DNA of 64,000 bases from Adenophora triphylla var. japonica (GCA_022495995.1 JAFEMH010000525.1:248001-312000); one strand, 5' to 3'. Shown: positions 44,905 through 56,690, counted from the first letter of the stretch. A program made the numbers and translations. The notes: a model not told the origin generated them from the sequence alone.

Positions 44905-45126
44905 CTATCTCTTTGTACGTGCGGCGAGGACGTTGTCTGATGAACCAGTGTTGACTTGAACGTCTAGTAGGTAGAACCTTTCCATTTTTACGAGGATGTG
45001 GAGGGCCTCGTTGTGTCTGTTTTCACATTCCGGTAAGTCTGCATCTGTGAAAGTCAGGCCGTTTATGGCGCCGTCGTTTGGTTCAATTTGCCTTGTCTCC
45101 GGGGAGCACTCGATCCACCCGTTCAT
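44905..45126 (-). pseudogene. Aspartic protease region, element C, catalytic Asp replaced
   Basis: Retropepsin region at the end of a 73-codon frame. The block L-D-V-Q-V-N-T-G-S-S-D-N-V-L occupies the place of the D-[TSG]-G-[SA] active site. The catalytic Asp is read as Asn (AAC) at about 44953-44955. Gag lies upstream and the linker downstream, so the placement fits. If the Asn is real, the protease is dead. Sequencing error is possible, but this change is not of the CAG/CTG type. Confidence 0.6.
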
Positions 45127-45147
45127 TTGCCTTGATTATGGTAGGGA

Positions 45148-47600
45148 TCATAGGGAGACGGTCATTCTTGGATCCTCCCTTCTGGATTCCCTATTACGGG
45201 AGCGCCTGGTTCTGGTTTCGCATTCCCAATCATCGCGAGATAGTATGTTGACAGACCCGGAGATCGTAGAGGGCCTACTCACATATGAAGTCTCGCTGAA
45301 TGCTACCATATTCACATTATCATTCAAGAGGAACGGATTTCCGACTGTGTTGGGGCCACGGGTGCGTTCCAACTTTTCTTCTTCGATTAAGCCTTGGATA
45401 ACTTGCTTCAACATGATGCAATGGTCGGTTGTGTGTCCAGGATAGTTGTGGAAGGCACACCATTTTCTCATGTCCATGTTAGGATTGAGATTCTTTGGCT
45501 GCAAAATTTCAAGGGGTTTGAGAATGTTTCGTTTTACCAATGCTTCGAACACTTGGCTTAGGGACATCTTGAGGTTATCAAAGCGCTGGAAATGCTGCTG
45601 CCGAGGGGGGTTGTTATTTCTCGGGGCCACTTAATTGCAAACTTTCCTCGGACTCCATTACGGATGTAGTGAACCGCTCCTAAGTGGCTTCTTTTCCTTT
45701 ACTTGGGACAAAGGTGCCAAATTTGACGGGGCTCCCCAAAGAGCGGTAGGAAGAAGCAGGAGTGGCCGCCGTTTTTTGTAGGCTCATGGTTTTTTTGAAC
45801 TTGGTCCACACATTGATCATAGCGCGAAGGTTGGGATAGAAGTGGTGGCTAATCAGGACCCTCAGAGATGGTTTGTGGCAGGAATGGAAGATAACAATTT
45901 GCTCTTCTTCGGAAAGCGGATCCATTATCTCGCTTAGTTTCCAGTTCCATCTTTTGTAATATTCTCCCACCAGCTCGTCATCCTTTTGTTCGGTGTCTTG
46001 TAGATCATGGTGGTTGGTTTCCCACTCAAGGTTGGCGCGGTACTTCTCCAGGAAGATATCACTGATTTGAGCCCAAGTGGAGCGATTTTCCGCTTTTACA
46101 TTGAGGAATCACCTTAGTGCCGTAGATTTAAGGGTGTGTTGGAAGTGGTCTGCCATTTGTTGAGGGGTGGCCCCTTTGGCTCTCAGACTTAGGACGTAGG
46201 TGTTGAAGTGAGTCCTTGGGCATTCCGTCCCATCGAACTTCTCCATTTCGAGCATTCTGAATTTTAGGGGGAAGAGGAACCACCTTACTTGGATCTGTGG
46301 GCATGAGCGAGTCTTTTCGAGAGTTGGTCATTTTCCCTTGCATATCCTTCATTTGTTAGACCATCCAGCCATATGAGGGTCACTAGGCAAAGGCAGGCTT
46401 CCCTTTTTTGGGATGGAAACCGATGATGGAGGTGGATTGGTTGACGGGATTGGCACTCGAGAATCTTGGGGAGGCAGTTGAGTGTATACCAATCCGTACC
46501 CTGGATTATTGAAATTGGAGCCAAGGGTGTGATTACCAAGACCATGATGGGTTGTATTTGGAAGCTGAGGGAATGTTTTGATAGCCCCAGGAGGTAGTCT
46601 GATTAGTGGCAGATTCGAAATGTCAGGGTATCCACTCGGTATATCTGTCCCTGGCAGGCATTAGGACTTCAAGTTGTAGCTTTGGGCCTCGTATGGAGGC
46701 AAGGGATTGAAGCCCGGGGTATATCGAGAGACATTGGGATTTGAGGGAGCAGGCCCATAGGTGTGCTGGTGATATTGAGTTGGCAGAGCGAAGCCGTGAA
46801 ACTAATTGTGATGGGGTTGGAAGGTCGGAGATGCTTGACTGAGGCTCGAATGGAGCTTTGAGCGGGAGCTACTTTGCATCTCCGGGTTTTCATAGCTTTG
46901 CGGAGGAGGGACCCGCCGATGGCTTTGGGATGCCTGGGAGCAGGCACATCTTCGTCTTCAATAAGGACGAAGGTTTCATCTGGCTGGGGAATCGCAACTG
47001 TTCCGCGACGGCGCATGGTGTCTACAACCCAAGCTTGTTGCTCTTCTTGGCGCTTCTTAAGGGTTTCGAAAGCTTGCAGCACCTCCTCCATCGTTTGGGG
47101 ACTTTTCAGAGACAGAGTCCCTTTTCCTTCACTATTATCTGTCGACCCCCGCCATGCGAGAATAAAGGACCGTTCGACCGCTAAACCGAAGGGCATCGGA
47201 CCTTGTGACTTCAATGCTAAAAAGACGGCACCAGGACTCTCAACCACTCTTGGTTCACTGAAGGGGGTAAAAGGCAAGGTGTAGACTTGGGATGGCATTT
47301 TGGATGAAGGTGGAAAGCTCATGCGACATGCAATTTCCTTTTTTATTTTTTTTTGTTGTTTTAATTTACTTAGAACATGTTTTCTCATAATGCTAAATGG
47401 TTGGAAAAGATTGCTCTTATTTTTTGCAATTATTTCTTGATCTTGGGTGTCAGTGGAATCCGTCATTACGACTATAAGCCCCTCGTTTTGCACCTGTATT
47501 TCGACCTCCCAGGGTGGGCAACCCTGGGCGAGGGTCCTATAGGGCAAGCGGTTTCCACCGACCAAAAGAGAAACGAACCTAAGGACCAAGCTTGTCATGT
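45148..47600 (-). pseudogene. Gag, element C
   Basis: Large gag in long open frames: 47598-46669 (309 codons, opening with the leader-homologous P-P-W-E-V-E-I-Q-V block), 46545-46285, 46352-46128, 45970-45680 (Y-Y-K-R-W-N ... capsid-type text, with M-D-P-L-S-E-E-E-Q) and 45630-45148. The last frame holds the C-terminal C-A-F-H-N-Y-P-G-H-T-T-D-H-C zinc-finger-like motif at about 45470-45425. This is the noncanonical C/H finger typical of plant Tat-type gag. Few frameshifts separate the frames. Confidence 0.8.
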
Positions 47601-48378
47601 AGGTTTCAATGCTTCTTCCATGTGAATAGTGAGCGAAGCCAATATCCTAAGTCAAGATCGGGTAAAAATTTTGCTTGACCTCTCTTTGCCTTGCTTTCGC
47701 AAGGGTTCTTTGACTTTAGGTTTTAACTAGGTCATATTCTCATGAATGACGTATTAAAGGTTTGATGACATGGTGTCATATGGGCATGGACGTATATCCG
47801 ATATGGACCGTTCTCTAAGTTAACGCTAGAAATCAAGATCGGGTCAAGATTTTAGCATGACCTTTCATCGTCTTGCTCTCGGAAGATATCTTGATTTTTA
47901 GGTTTTGACTCAGATAATGTCCGACATGGAATATGCATCCAGGATTTATGACACGGACTGGGTTAAAAACCCACCGAGTCTTTGGACAGAGTGTGACACA
48001 AAAGTGCATGGTTGACACTGGCTGGGATGGGAAGTTTGGAATGATCCCGTGCGCGCAAGAGAGGCATAGGAAAACCAATCGAACTGCAACTGAGACCATC
48101 CCAGGTTTGGGGTTGTAGTGTGCAAGTGTACTGGATAAGAGTGCGCGTAGTTTGCTGTCACTAAAGTTCCATTTTGAGTAAAACATGAGTTTTTTGCCGA
48201 ATGTGTTTTAAACGCATGTACACAAATATATTATGATGCATTTTTTTGTATTTTTTGAATAAGCAAGACAAAAAGTAAAATACATACATACACACACAAT
48301 ATTCAAAGAAAGGGTAAAACGAAAGTTTGACCCTCATTATGGTTTAAAAATCTTTTTTAAAGTTTTTAAAACAAGTTC
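47601..48378 (-). other. 5' leader of element C
   Basis: No supported ORF. It contains two related blocks with AAGATCGGGT(A/C)AA...TTGACC words (about 47655-47690 and 47835-47870), parallel to the repeats in the element B leader, and a long run of T at 47340-47352 just inside gag. A 117-codon minus frame (48186-47833) lies here but resembles nothing I know. Confidence 0.45.
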
Positions 48379-48396
48379 TCCCCAACAGAGTCGCCA
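48379..48396 (-). other. Primer binding site, element C
   Basis: Minus strand TGGCGACTCTGTTGGGGA, two bases after the LTR end ...GTAATTTCA. Spacing and sequence fix both the PBS and the LTR boundary. Confidence 0.8.
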
Positions 48397-48944
48397 ACTG
48401 AAATTACACGATCCGGAAGTGCGGACGGCCTTCCGCTTTTGGAAAATGTGTGTAGAGTCGCCACACCATTTTGATTATGTCCAAAACATTGAGAAAAGTC
48501 TTTTCGTTGTGTGATGAGATTTTTGAGTTCGGAGGTCAGGTTACGCCTCGGGAAGAGATTTTTTGTGCTCACCCAAGTCACCTCATTTTCATGAGTCTTT
48601 CTGTACCATTTTCTTTTACTATTATGTGTGTGTGTGTGTGCTTTTAAATAAAATGGATTTGAAAGTAAATAATGGAAAGACAGTGCAGGGAATATTAACA
48701 AATCGCTATCACCGTTAGACCTCCATAGTGCAATGGAAGGTCTTATGGGATCGTTTGGACGGTTTGGGTCTATGTATATAGTAAATAAAGACTACATTGT
48801 AAACAGTATATTTAAGGTAATAATGTATTTAAAGACTTGAAATTTAAAACATTATTTAAAGTACGGAAGGAGATCTCACCAATGTTGGTTACGTTCTATC
48901 TTCCTAGGGTTTGTAGGAGGAATGTGTTTGGTTGAGGGTGTTTA

Positions 48945-49090
48945 AAGAGAAGAGAAGTTTTGCCCTCACCTATGGCAAAATCTCCCCTAATTAACTCTCG
49001 TATCACACTTGGGGGGTCTAAAGAGGAGAGAATTCTGCACTCACTCAGGCAGAACCTCCCCTCATTAGCTCTTGTTCACACTTGCTAGAC
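48945..49090 (-). repeat. Tandem pair of stem-loop units in L4
   Basis: Two imperfect units of about 72 bases. Each holds a hairpin: TTTTGCC...GGCAAAA at about 48958-48980 and TTCTGC...GCAGAA at about 49033-49054. A T-A pair in the first is a C-G pair in the second. Confidence 0.7.
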
Positions 49091-49195
49091 TCACAAATTT
49101 TGACCGTTTTGAGGCGTTTGTTGGGTGTTTGGAGTTTGATGAGTGGGTGTAAGTTGAATGGGGATGAATATGGCTTATGGGACGTCGAGGGGTCG

Positions 49196-49300
49196 ATCGG
49201 GATGGACCTGGATGGATCGGGATTGCCTCGAGATTGCTCAGGATGCCTCGGGATGGCTCGAGAGGCCTTGGGATGCCTCGAAATGCCTTGGATTGGTTGG
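49196..49300 (+). repeat. Minisatellite of GGGATGCCTCG(A) units
   Basis: About eight imperfect units of 11-13 bases (GGGATTGCCTCGA, GGATGCCTCG, GGGATGGCTCGA, GGGATGCCTCGA and variants) in the transcribed part of L4. Confidence 0.75.
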
Positions 49301-49371
49301 AAACTGCTTCTAGATTGAAGGGGGAAGGTCAGGAAGTCTTGTTCTTGTGAGAAATGAGCCGGGGAGGCGGG

Positions 49372-49379
49372 TATTTATA
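49372..49379 (-). promoter_or_regulatory. TATA box of LTR L4
   Basis: TATAAATA on the minus strand followed by CCCGCCTCC. It is the presumed promoter of element C. Confidence 0.7.
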
Positions 49380-49700
49380 GGACCGAAAATGTGGAAATGT
49401 GCCTGCATTTGACATACCATAATTACATATATGTCCGTACATACATCCCATTAGTCAGTCATTTCCTGTCCTTTCCTAGATTTGGGGAATTTTTGGCGTG
49501 TTAAAAAAAAGGTTGTCCGTACGGACATACCATGCTTTAACACATGTGTCCGTACGGACATGGTTGTGATTTGACAGATTTTTCACTTTTTTTGTCATTC
49601 CTGCAGCATCATTGAATCCCCATTTTTATGCCTGAAAGGTCCTCCCTAGGTTTTCTTGGTCAGTTTGGACCTTTTGGACGTTTACGGGTCTTCAGGATCA

Positions 49701-50903
49701 CGAATGAGTAAATCCTCAGTGTTTCCGATATGCTCGGATGGAGAGCGGTCCGGATTGGGGTACTTACAACTGCGAGACGAAATGGGCCAAATTTCCATGG
49801 ATATAGAATTCCAAGTCATTGATATACCAACTTCATTCAATCTTCTTTTAGGTCGACCTTGGCTCCACAACATATAGGAAGTCTCCTCTTCTCTCCACCA
49901 ATGTGTGAAATTCAAACATATATGGTTGTAACTGTGAACAGAGAAATGATAACCGCTAGTCCTATCCTAGAAATACAACAAGGGGCTTCTGATTACTTGT
50001 TTAGCGGTTTCGAAATTTAGAAATCAGACACTATCCATACGATAGAGGTTGGTAATGAAAATGATTATTTTAAAGCACCATGGTTTTCTGAATACCTTCC
50101 AGTCCTCAGAATGATGTAGGAAAAGGGTTATTTCACATGTTTGGGGTTGACAAAAATTAGCAAGGGATACTAGAACCACCACTTGTTGTTCAACTTCACT
50201 CTAAACATGGTTTAGGTTACAAACTACATGAAGAAGAAGATGAATTCGATGATGAATTGACTCACAACATAATTCATGGACATGGACTTCCTATAGGACT
50301 CCTAATGCTCGTAATATCACTCCTTACCGAAAGACAATCAATGGCTAATTCGTCAAAGAAGCGGATAATGCCCCATATTTTATATTTCCTAAGCCTTGGG
50401 TTGTTGATAAAGGGAAGCGCTATCCGGGTTTGAGATCTTCGAAGACTGTGATCCTTTTTCTTTTGAAACTGAGCCAATCCATTGGCTTCCCAGGGATTTA
50501 TGGGGAACCAAAGCAGAAGTGACCAAGGAATGGGACTTTGTGTTAGAAGAAGACGCGCCGCACCAGTTTGAGAACCTATGCAAGCTAGAGGACAATCTGA
50601 TACATGCCATAACCAAGGGGAATGCTCCCAGTGATGACAATAAAAAGCTACTCAAGCTTTCAATGAACCGCTCAAGAATTTGCACACTACTGGAGGGCCC
50701 ATTACTGACGAGGAATTAGTTATCAGACAGCTAGGTTGTACACCTCATCCCCATAGGGAGTTAGGCTTTTCAACCTTTAACGTAGAGTCTGAGTCCGCTT
50801 CCGATGACCTAAATCAAAAGGACATAGAAGTCGTGGCCGAACGCATGTTCCCCTATAATGTTAATGAAAACTTTGATCTTTCTGAATATCTTGAGATTTC
50901 AAA
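49701..50903 (+). pseudogene. Element D: protease end and linker
   Basis: Oldest-looking gypsy copy, + strand. Protease C-terminal block I-E-F-Q-V-I-D-I-P-T-S-F-N-L-L-L-G-R-P-W-L-H at 49804-49870, then a decayed linker. Blocks at about 50520-50580 (K-E-W-D-F-V-L-E-E-D-A) and 50800-50875 (L-N-Q-K-D-I-E-V-V-A-E-R-M-F-P-Y) match the linker of element C. The linker is cut at 50903 by the CACTA element and continues at 60593. Gag and the 5' LTR are not adjacent, because L4 of element C joins here. Confidence 0.65.
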
Positions 50904-51210
50904 CACTACAAGAAAAGGGGCTATTTACGGCGCTCATTTACGGCGGTGGACACGCGTCCGCCGTATATATCATATATATACGGCGGTTATGTATACCGCC
51001 GTAAATAAGTAATATATACGGCGGTCTAGACCGCCGTAAATAAGTAAATACGTATATTTGACATGAAGGCGTACGAGATCGAAGTTATATACGGCGGTGT
51101 ATAAGTAGCCGCCGTATATAGTTAACTATTATCGGCGATTTTGTACGCGTCCGCCGTAAATAGTTAACTATATACGGCGGTTTGTACGCGTCCGCCGTAA
51201 ATGTCATTAA
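50904..51210 (+). repeat. Left TIR and subterminal repeat array of the CACTA element
   Basis: The TIR is followed by some ten to twelve copies of (T)ATTTACGGCGG / CCGCCGTA(A/T)AT(A) in both orientations, often as head-to-head pairs separated by 4-14 bases (for example ACGGCGGTTATGTATACCGCCGT). Such arrays are the known binding region for the element-encoded DNA-binding protein in En/Spm elements. Confidence 0.88.
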
Positions 51211-52786
51211 ATACCGGGAAACCAAATTTCCCTATTCAGTTTCGCGGTCTCTCTCCCTCTCTTTCTCTCCTCCGAAGCAGCCATAGCAGCTAGGGCACCG
51301 ACGATCTCCATAGCTAGGGCACGAACGAAGATCTCTTTCTCTCCTCCAAATCAGCAGGTTGGTATTTACTTTTAATTTTTTGGTTTTTATTGTTCTTGGT
51401 CTTGGTCTTACTCGGTCTCTCTTTCTCTCCTCTAGTAGCGTATCTCAGTCTCTCTCTCCTCCAGCCGATTTCTTCAATCAACAACAATCAGGTATACATT
51501 TCTTTCCCCTTTTCTAATTTACTTTTAATTTCTGGGTTTTTTTTGTTCTTGGTGTTGTGAGTTATTGTTGATGTTCTTTGTTGTTGTTGTTGTTGTCTGT
51601 TGTTGTGCCTAGAACATCTTTAATCTAAAGCTTGACTTTCTCGATTGACTATGGTTGCTAAATTTCTTTATTTTGTGGGTAGGGGTTGGAGGTTGTTTAG
51701 TCACAGGTCGAGTTTCTATTATGAAGTAGTATTTTTTTAGCTGAATTGCTTATGTTTATGAACAATCTTAAATTGGTTTTATTTTATTCTCCGCCTTGTA
51801 ATATGCAACCTGAGTTTGAACTCAATTTTTACGTGTTCGAGGTTCTTTTCCGTACTTTATCTTTCTACTAAGTTTGCTTAAAAACGCTTTAAAAATGTTC
51901 CGTATCATAATTTATAATAATTGCTTGATTAGAGATTTCACAATGTTTGTTACAAGATAAATGCCGACTATGTAAGCTTTATATTGTATCTTTTTCTTAT
52001 TCAAAAGGTTGACTTACTTTTTCTTATTCAAAAGGTTGACTTACTCTTTGATATATGTTGGTCTTTTAGCGTGTTTTTTTCTTTGTGCTTAAGCCGATAA
52101 TGCTATGTAAATTCAATCAATTATTGTTTTCCCTCAATGCTTGACTTTTTCTTATGCGTTTCAAGTTTTATCCTAGTTATTTGCATATATTTTCTTTGCA
52201 TCTCAAAACTTTCCTACCTCGATTTCTACTTATATGTTGATACTTCCTTTTCCTAGTGACATGATCATGAATCTTGATACCAATGATTCCTTCTTGCTTT
52301 ACTAAGATACTAAGTTGCCTCCAACAAATAGACAATACCTAGTCGTGGACTTCTTGTTTGAAGGCAAACCTTGTAAATTCCCTTAACTCTAGTGTGCCCG
52401 TAATCTCAATCTATTAGTCCATATATTGGTGTTGCGCACTTCAAAAAATAATGTTGCGCACTTCAACCTAGTTCCTAAAAATAGTTTCAAATCTTTTGTT
52501 GCATGTGCATATTCTTTGCACATCAACCTAGTTCCTTAAATTAGCTTCTCAATTAGGGGGCTTGTGAGAGAGAACGAATGATGTTGTCATAGGGTTATAC
52601 TATATCATGGGCCCAAGTTCGACTAATAGGCTAGGCTCCAACAATGTATATTATCTATATCGAGCCAAAAGTTGTACATATTTAGACTATGTTTGTTTAT
52701 GAGTTTATTTTTATTCTAAACTTTGTGTCTCTCGGTCTTATATATAGGTTGTATTTTAACGTTAAAAATATCAAGTCAAGTCATAT
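51211..52786 (+). other. CACTA 5' untranslated region / introns before the TNP2 gene
   Basis: No supported ORF. CT-rich runs (CTCTCTTTCTCTCC repeated at about 51250, 51330, 51418 and 51447) look like a transcription start region or leader, with plausible GT...AG introns. AT-rich text follows. Splice sites cannot be fixed without transcripts. Confidence 0.45.
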
Positions 52787-55700
52787 ATGGACAAAAGTTG
52801 GATTGATTTGGATAATCGAATTTCAAATGAGTATTTGTGCAGGGTTGACAACTTTCTCGATTTTGCATTCTCAAAAAGTCTGTTGGTGTTAAAGAAATAT
52901 ATTGTCCTTGTAAAAAATGCGCAAATCGTTACCAAGAAGACCGTGCAACCGTGAGATCACATTGTATTGCGGTGGGATTTCAAAAAGATTACAAGAATTG
53001 GATTAGGCACGGGGAAGAGTACATTTCGGCGCATAAGAATGATAATAATGATAGGACAACAGAAGATGGCATTGAAATTGAATTGGGCGTGCAAGATTGT
53101 ATGAGGCGAATGGTACATGAAGGGATGGGTATGCCGGATAGTAACCAGCCAGGAATTGAAGAAATCGTACAATCAGATGCATCCACCGCAAAGTTTCTTA
53201 GACTTTTGAGAGATCGATCAAGCCTTGTGGGAAGGGTGTGATAAGTTTACGGTACTCTCATTTATTGTAGAACTTATGCACTGGAAGGCTAATTATCGAG
53301 TGACCGATAAGGGATTTACTTCTTTATTAAAAATTTTCATTAGGGCATTGCCTCGGCCGAAAGTGCCAAGTTCCTATCGTGAGGCGTACAAGATGATGCG
53401 GATTTGGGTTTTAGTTATAAAACGTGGGACGCGTGCATTAATCATTGTATGTTGTTTCGAAATGAAACTGAAAAACTTACTAAATGTGAAATTTGTGGAG
53501 CCTCTAGATATAAGCAACAAGAAGAAGGGGGTAGCGGTGAAGGTGCGGAAACAAGTGGCAAGAATAAACTTCCCAAGCGGTAGCGATGAAGAAAGTATGG
53601 TATTTTCCCTTAAAGCCAAGGTTGCAAAGGTTGTATTGGTCATCTAAGACCGCGACACTCATGAGATGGCATGCCGAGAAAAGAATAGACGATGGTGTGC
53701 TGAGGCATCCTGAAGACTCTCCTGCGTGGAAGAAATTGATGAACGTTATCCATTATTTTCAAGTGAAATTCGAAATGTTAGATTGGGATTAGCATCTCGA
53801 CGGATTTAATCCTTTCGTAACAATGACTATATCTCACAAGATTTGGCGGTTGTGCTTATGCCATACAATCTTCCACCTTGGTTATGCATGAAACAACCAT
53901 ATTTCTTCTTGTCGGTGCTTACTCAAGGCCCAAAAGGGCCGGGCAACAAGATAGATGTGTATCTCCAACCGTTAATTGATGAGTTGAAGGAATTGTGGGA
54001 AGATGGTATATCAACTTATGATGCATCAAGGAACGAGTTGTTTACTTTACGAGCTTCACTATTGTGGACAATAAATGACTTTCCTGCATATGGAATGTTG
54101 TCTGGATGGAGCACTAAAGGTGAATATGCTTGCCCTTGTTGCAATGTGAGACCTCAAGCACGATGGTTGAATCATGGTGGCAAGTATTGTTATATTGGTC
54201 ATCGACGCTTCTTGCCTAGGAGTCATGCTTTTCGTAAGGATAAAGGCTCTTTTGATGGTACTCATGAAGTGAGAGATAAGCCCAAGTTATTGTTTGGAAC
54301 AAAATTGCTTAAACAAGTTGAAAATATGGAAACAGAGTATAAAATAGAAGATGTTATTAAAAAGAGGAAAAGAGAAGAGGGTGAGAAGCAACAAGCCAAG
54401 TTGGAGAAAAGAAAGGTTCCTAAGTTGTGTCACAATTGGAAAAAGAGGAGTATCTTCTTTGAGTTGCCTTATTGGGCAAATAATCATGTTCGTCATAATC
54501 TTGATGTTATGCACATTGAAAAAAATGTGTGTGATAATGTGCTACATACTCTGTTAGGTACTGCAGGGAAATCAAAAGATAATGATAAAGCAAGAAAAGA
54601 CCTAAAAGTGATGAACATTCGGAAACCATTGCATCTACAAAAGCTTCCATCCGGCAAAGATATTATGCCTCCGGCTCAGTTTACAATGAGTAAGAAGCAT
54701 AAAGACACATTCTTGAAAGTTCTAAAGGGAGTCAAAGTCCCTGATGGCTACTCGTCAAACATATCTCGTTGTGTACATCTAGAGGAAAGAGCTATTTGGG
54801 GTCTTAAGAGCCATGATAGTCATATTTTGCTCCAACAACTACTCCCTTTAGCATTTGTTCGAAAAGTGTTGCCTACTTCGTTGTAAAAGCCATCATTGAG
54901 TTGGCAAATTTCTTTAGGCAATTATCCTCAAAGGTGAATACACTTGCCGATCTCGAAAAGATACAAGATCGGATGGTTTGTCACACTATGTGCTCTCGAG
55001 AAAATATTCCCACCAGCCTTTCTTTGATGTTATGGAGCACTTGCCGGTGCATTTAGCCGAGGAGGCCTTGCTAGCGTGCCCAATACAATTTCGTTGGATG
55101 TATCCGTGAGAGAGGTACATCCATATTAAATTTACTTTGAAAAAGTTAAATTCTTTTACATCTCGCTTTAGCATGAGTAAATGTTTTTGTAGGTTTCTAC
55201 TTACATTAAAATTATATGTTCGAAATCGAGCCCATCCCGAGGCCTCCATAGCTAAGGCAATTGTGGCTGAAGAATGCATGACTTTTTGTATGCAATATTT
55301 GGATGACATTGAGACAAAGTCCAATCGTCCTAGAAGAAATGATGATGAAGGTGATGAGTTAGGCCGCTTTGTAGGAAAAGAAGAGGTAATTATCCTTGAT
55401 TACATCACACGAGTACAAGCGCATAGATATGTGCTTTTCAATACTGAAGATGTTGAACAATACCTAGAGTAAGTGATTCCTTACATGAGGCTTACATTCC
55501 TTATATCTTTTATATTTCAAATTAATACTTAATTCATATTTTCGATCTCGCTCGAATGCATCGTGTACATTTGAGGGAGACATTACCTCGTAATCAACGA
55601 CATCTTATAGAGAAAGAACATAATGATAAGTTTGTTAGCCGGTTTAAGGATTATGTAAGTATGAAACCACCTTCATATAATAGTTTCAATTTATCGTTTT

Positions 55701-56455
55701 AAATATTTTCTTATTAAATTTTGTTTTTTATAAAAGGTATGCACGACGAAAGATGTAGTGCCCGAAAGAATTACGAGTCTTGCATTGGGTCCTCATATGG
55801 ATGCGAGGCGGTATAAGTCTTACATAATAAATGGTTTTCGATTTCGAGTGAAGGATGTCGATAGACGAAGGAAAACTCAAAATAGTGGAGTCATGCTGAA
55901 TGCAAGTGTGACAAGTTTTGCAAGCCGAAAGGATAATAATCCCATTGTAGGGGATGTTAACTTCTACTAGGAGTTGATTGAGATCCTTGAAATTCGTTAT
56001 AGCAACTCAATAAGATTTGTATTGTTTAAATGTGATTGGGTTGATAACCGGACAGCAAGATGGAAGATGAGCAAAAATTTACTCTTGTAAACTTCAATCA
56101 CAAGTTGTATAAGGATAATCGAGTTGGTGATGAACCATTCATATTAGCATCTCAAGCCGAGCAAGTTTGGTATGTTAAAGATCCTATAGAAAGTGATTGG
56201 AAAGTTGTGATGAGGATTACGCCAAGAGATAGTTTTGACATATATTCAAATGATGATAAACAAGTTGCAAATTCGATTCCACAATTGGTACCATTTTGCT
56301 CACAAAATCTGGATGAAAATGTTGCTAACGAAGAAGCATCGTGGGTGCGAGAGGGAGTTGATGGGGTCGAGATTGAAACTACTAATATCAATGACCTAGA
56401 TGTTGATATGGCCGATAATGATGATGTTGATATGGCCGATAATGATGATGATTAG
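52787..56455 (+). pseudogene. TNP2-type CACTA transposase gene
   Basis: The transposase of the element. Start ATG at 52787 (M-D-K-S-W-I-D). Domains in order: transposase-associated domain with C-P-C-K-K-C, H-C and G-F-x-K-D-Y (52787-53030); TNP2 (Transposase_21) core from about 53225, with an intact 347-codon frame 53843-54886 containing L-M-P-Y-N-L-P-P-W and N-D-F-P-A-Y-G-M-L-S-G-W-S-T-K-G-E-Y-A-C-P-C-C; DUF4218-like (54970-55471) with F-D-V-M-E-H-L-P-V-H-L; DUF4216-like (about 55975-56245) with R-F-V-L-F-K-C-D-W-V-D. An intron at 55115-55192 (GTACAT...TGTAG) joins cleanly in frame, and others are likely near 55472-55550 and 55655-55738. It ends in an acidic D-M-A-D-N-D-D repeat. Frameshifts near 52873, 53213 and 53640 and in-frame stops near 53790 and 55105 break it. 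Two shifts abut CTG contexts, so sequencing error is possible. Confidence 0.88.
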
Positions 56456-56690
56456 TTTGAGTAGTATTTGTTTAGATCTTATTTGCTTACTATTTACTAA
56501 GACAATGTTATTACTTAAGTTTCATGTTTCAATCAAACTTCTTATTTTTGTATGGTTGAATATTAATATTGTTACTTCTATATAATATGTATTTGTTTAG
56601 GTCTTATTTGCTTACTATTTACTAAGACAATGTTATTACTAAAATTTGTGTCTCTCCGTCTTATGTATAGGTGGTTTTTGTGTTGAAAAT

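Larger units (their letters stand above)
32040..49700 (-). mobile_element. Ty3/gypsy Tat-lineage element C, split by copia-2
   Basis: The best preserved gypsy copy in the window. In the sense direction: 5' LTR L4 (48399-49700), PBS (48379-48396), leader, gag (about 47600-45150), protease (45126-44905), linker, RT (43560-43023 continuing at 35558-35330), RNase H, second RNase H, integrase (34270-32851), untranslated region, antisense ORF. Copia-2 interrupts RT at 35559-43022. No LTR matching L4 is seen at the left end, so the element is truncated or recombined there. Confidence 0.88.
48399..49700 (-). repeat. Gypsy LTR L4 (5' LTR of element C)
   Basis: In + orientation it begins TGAAATTAC, the same start as L5 at 63481, which confirms the inner boundary. 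The outer end is probably ...AGGATCA at 49700. TATA box 49372-49379 (TATAAATA on -). It contains two TGTCCGTACGGACA palindromes in U3, a GATGCCTCG minisatellite, a tandem pair of stem-loops and an internal TGGCGACTC word. Confidence 0.8.
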
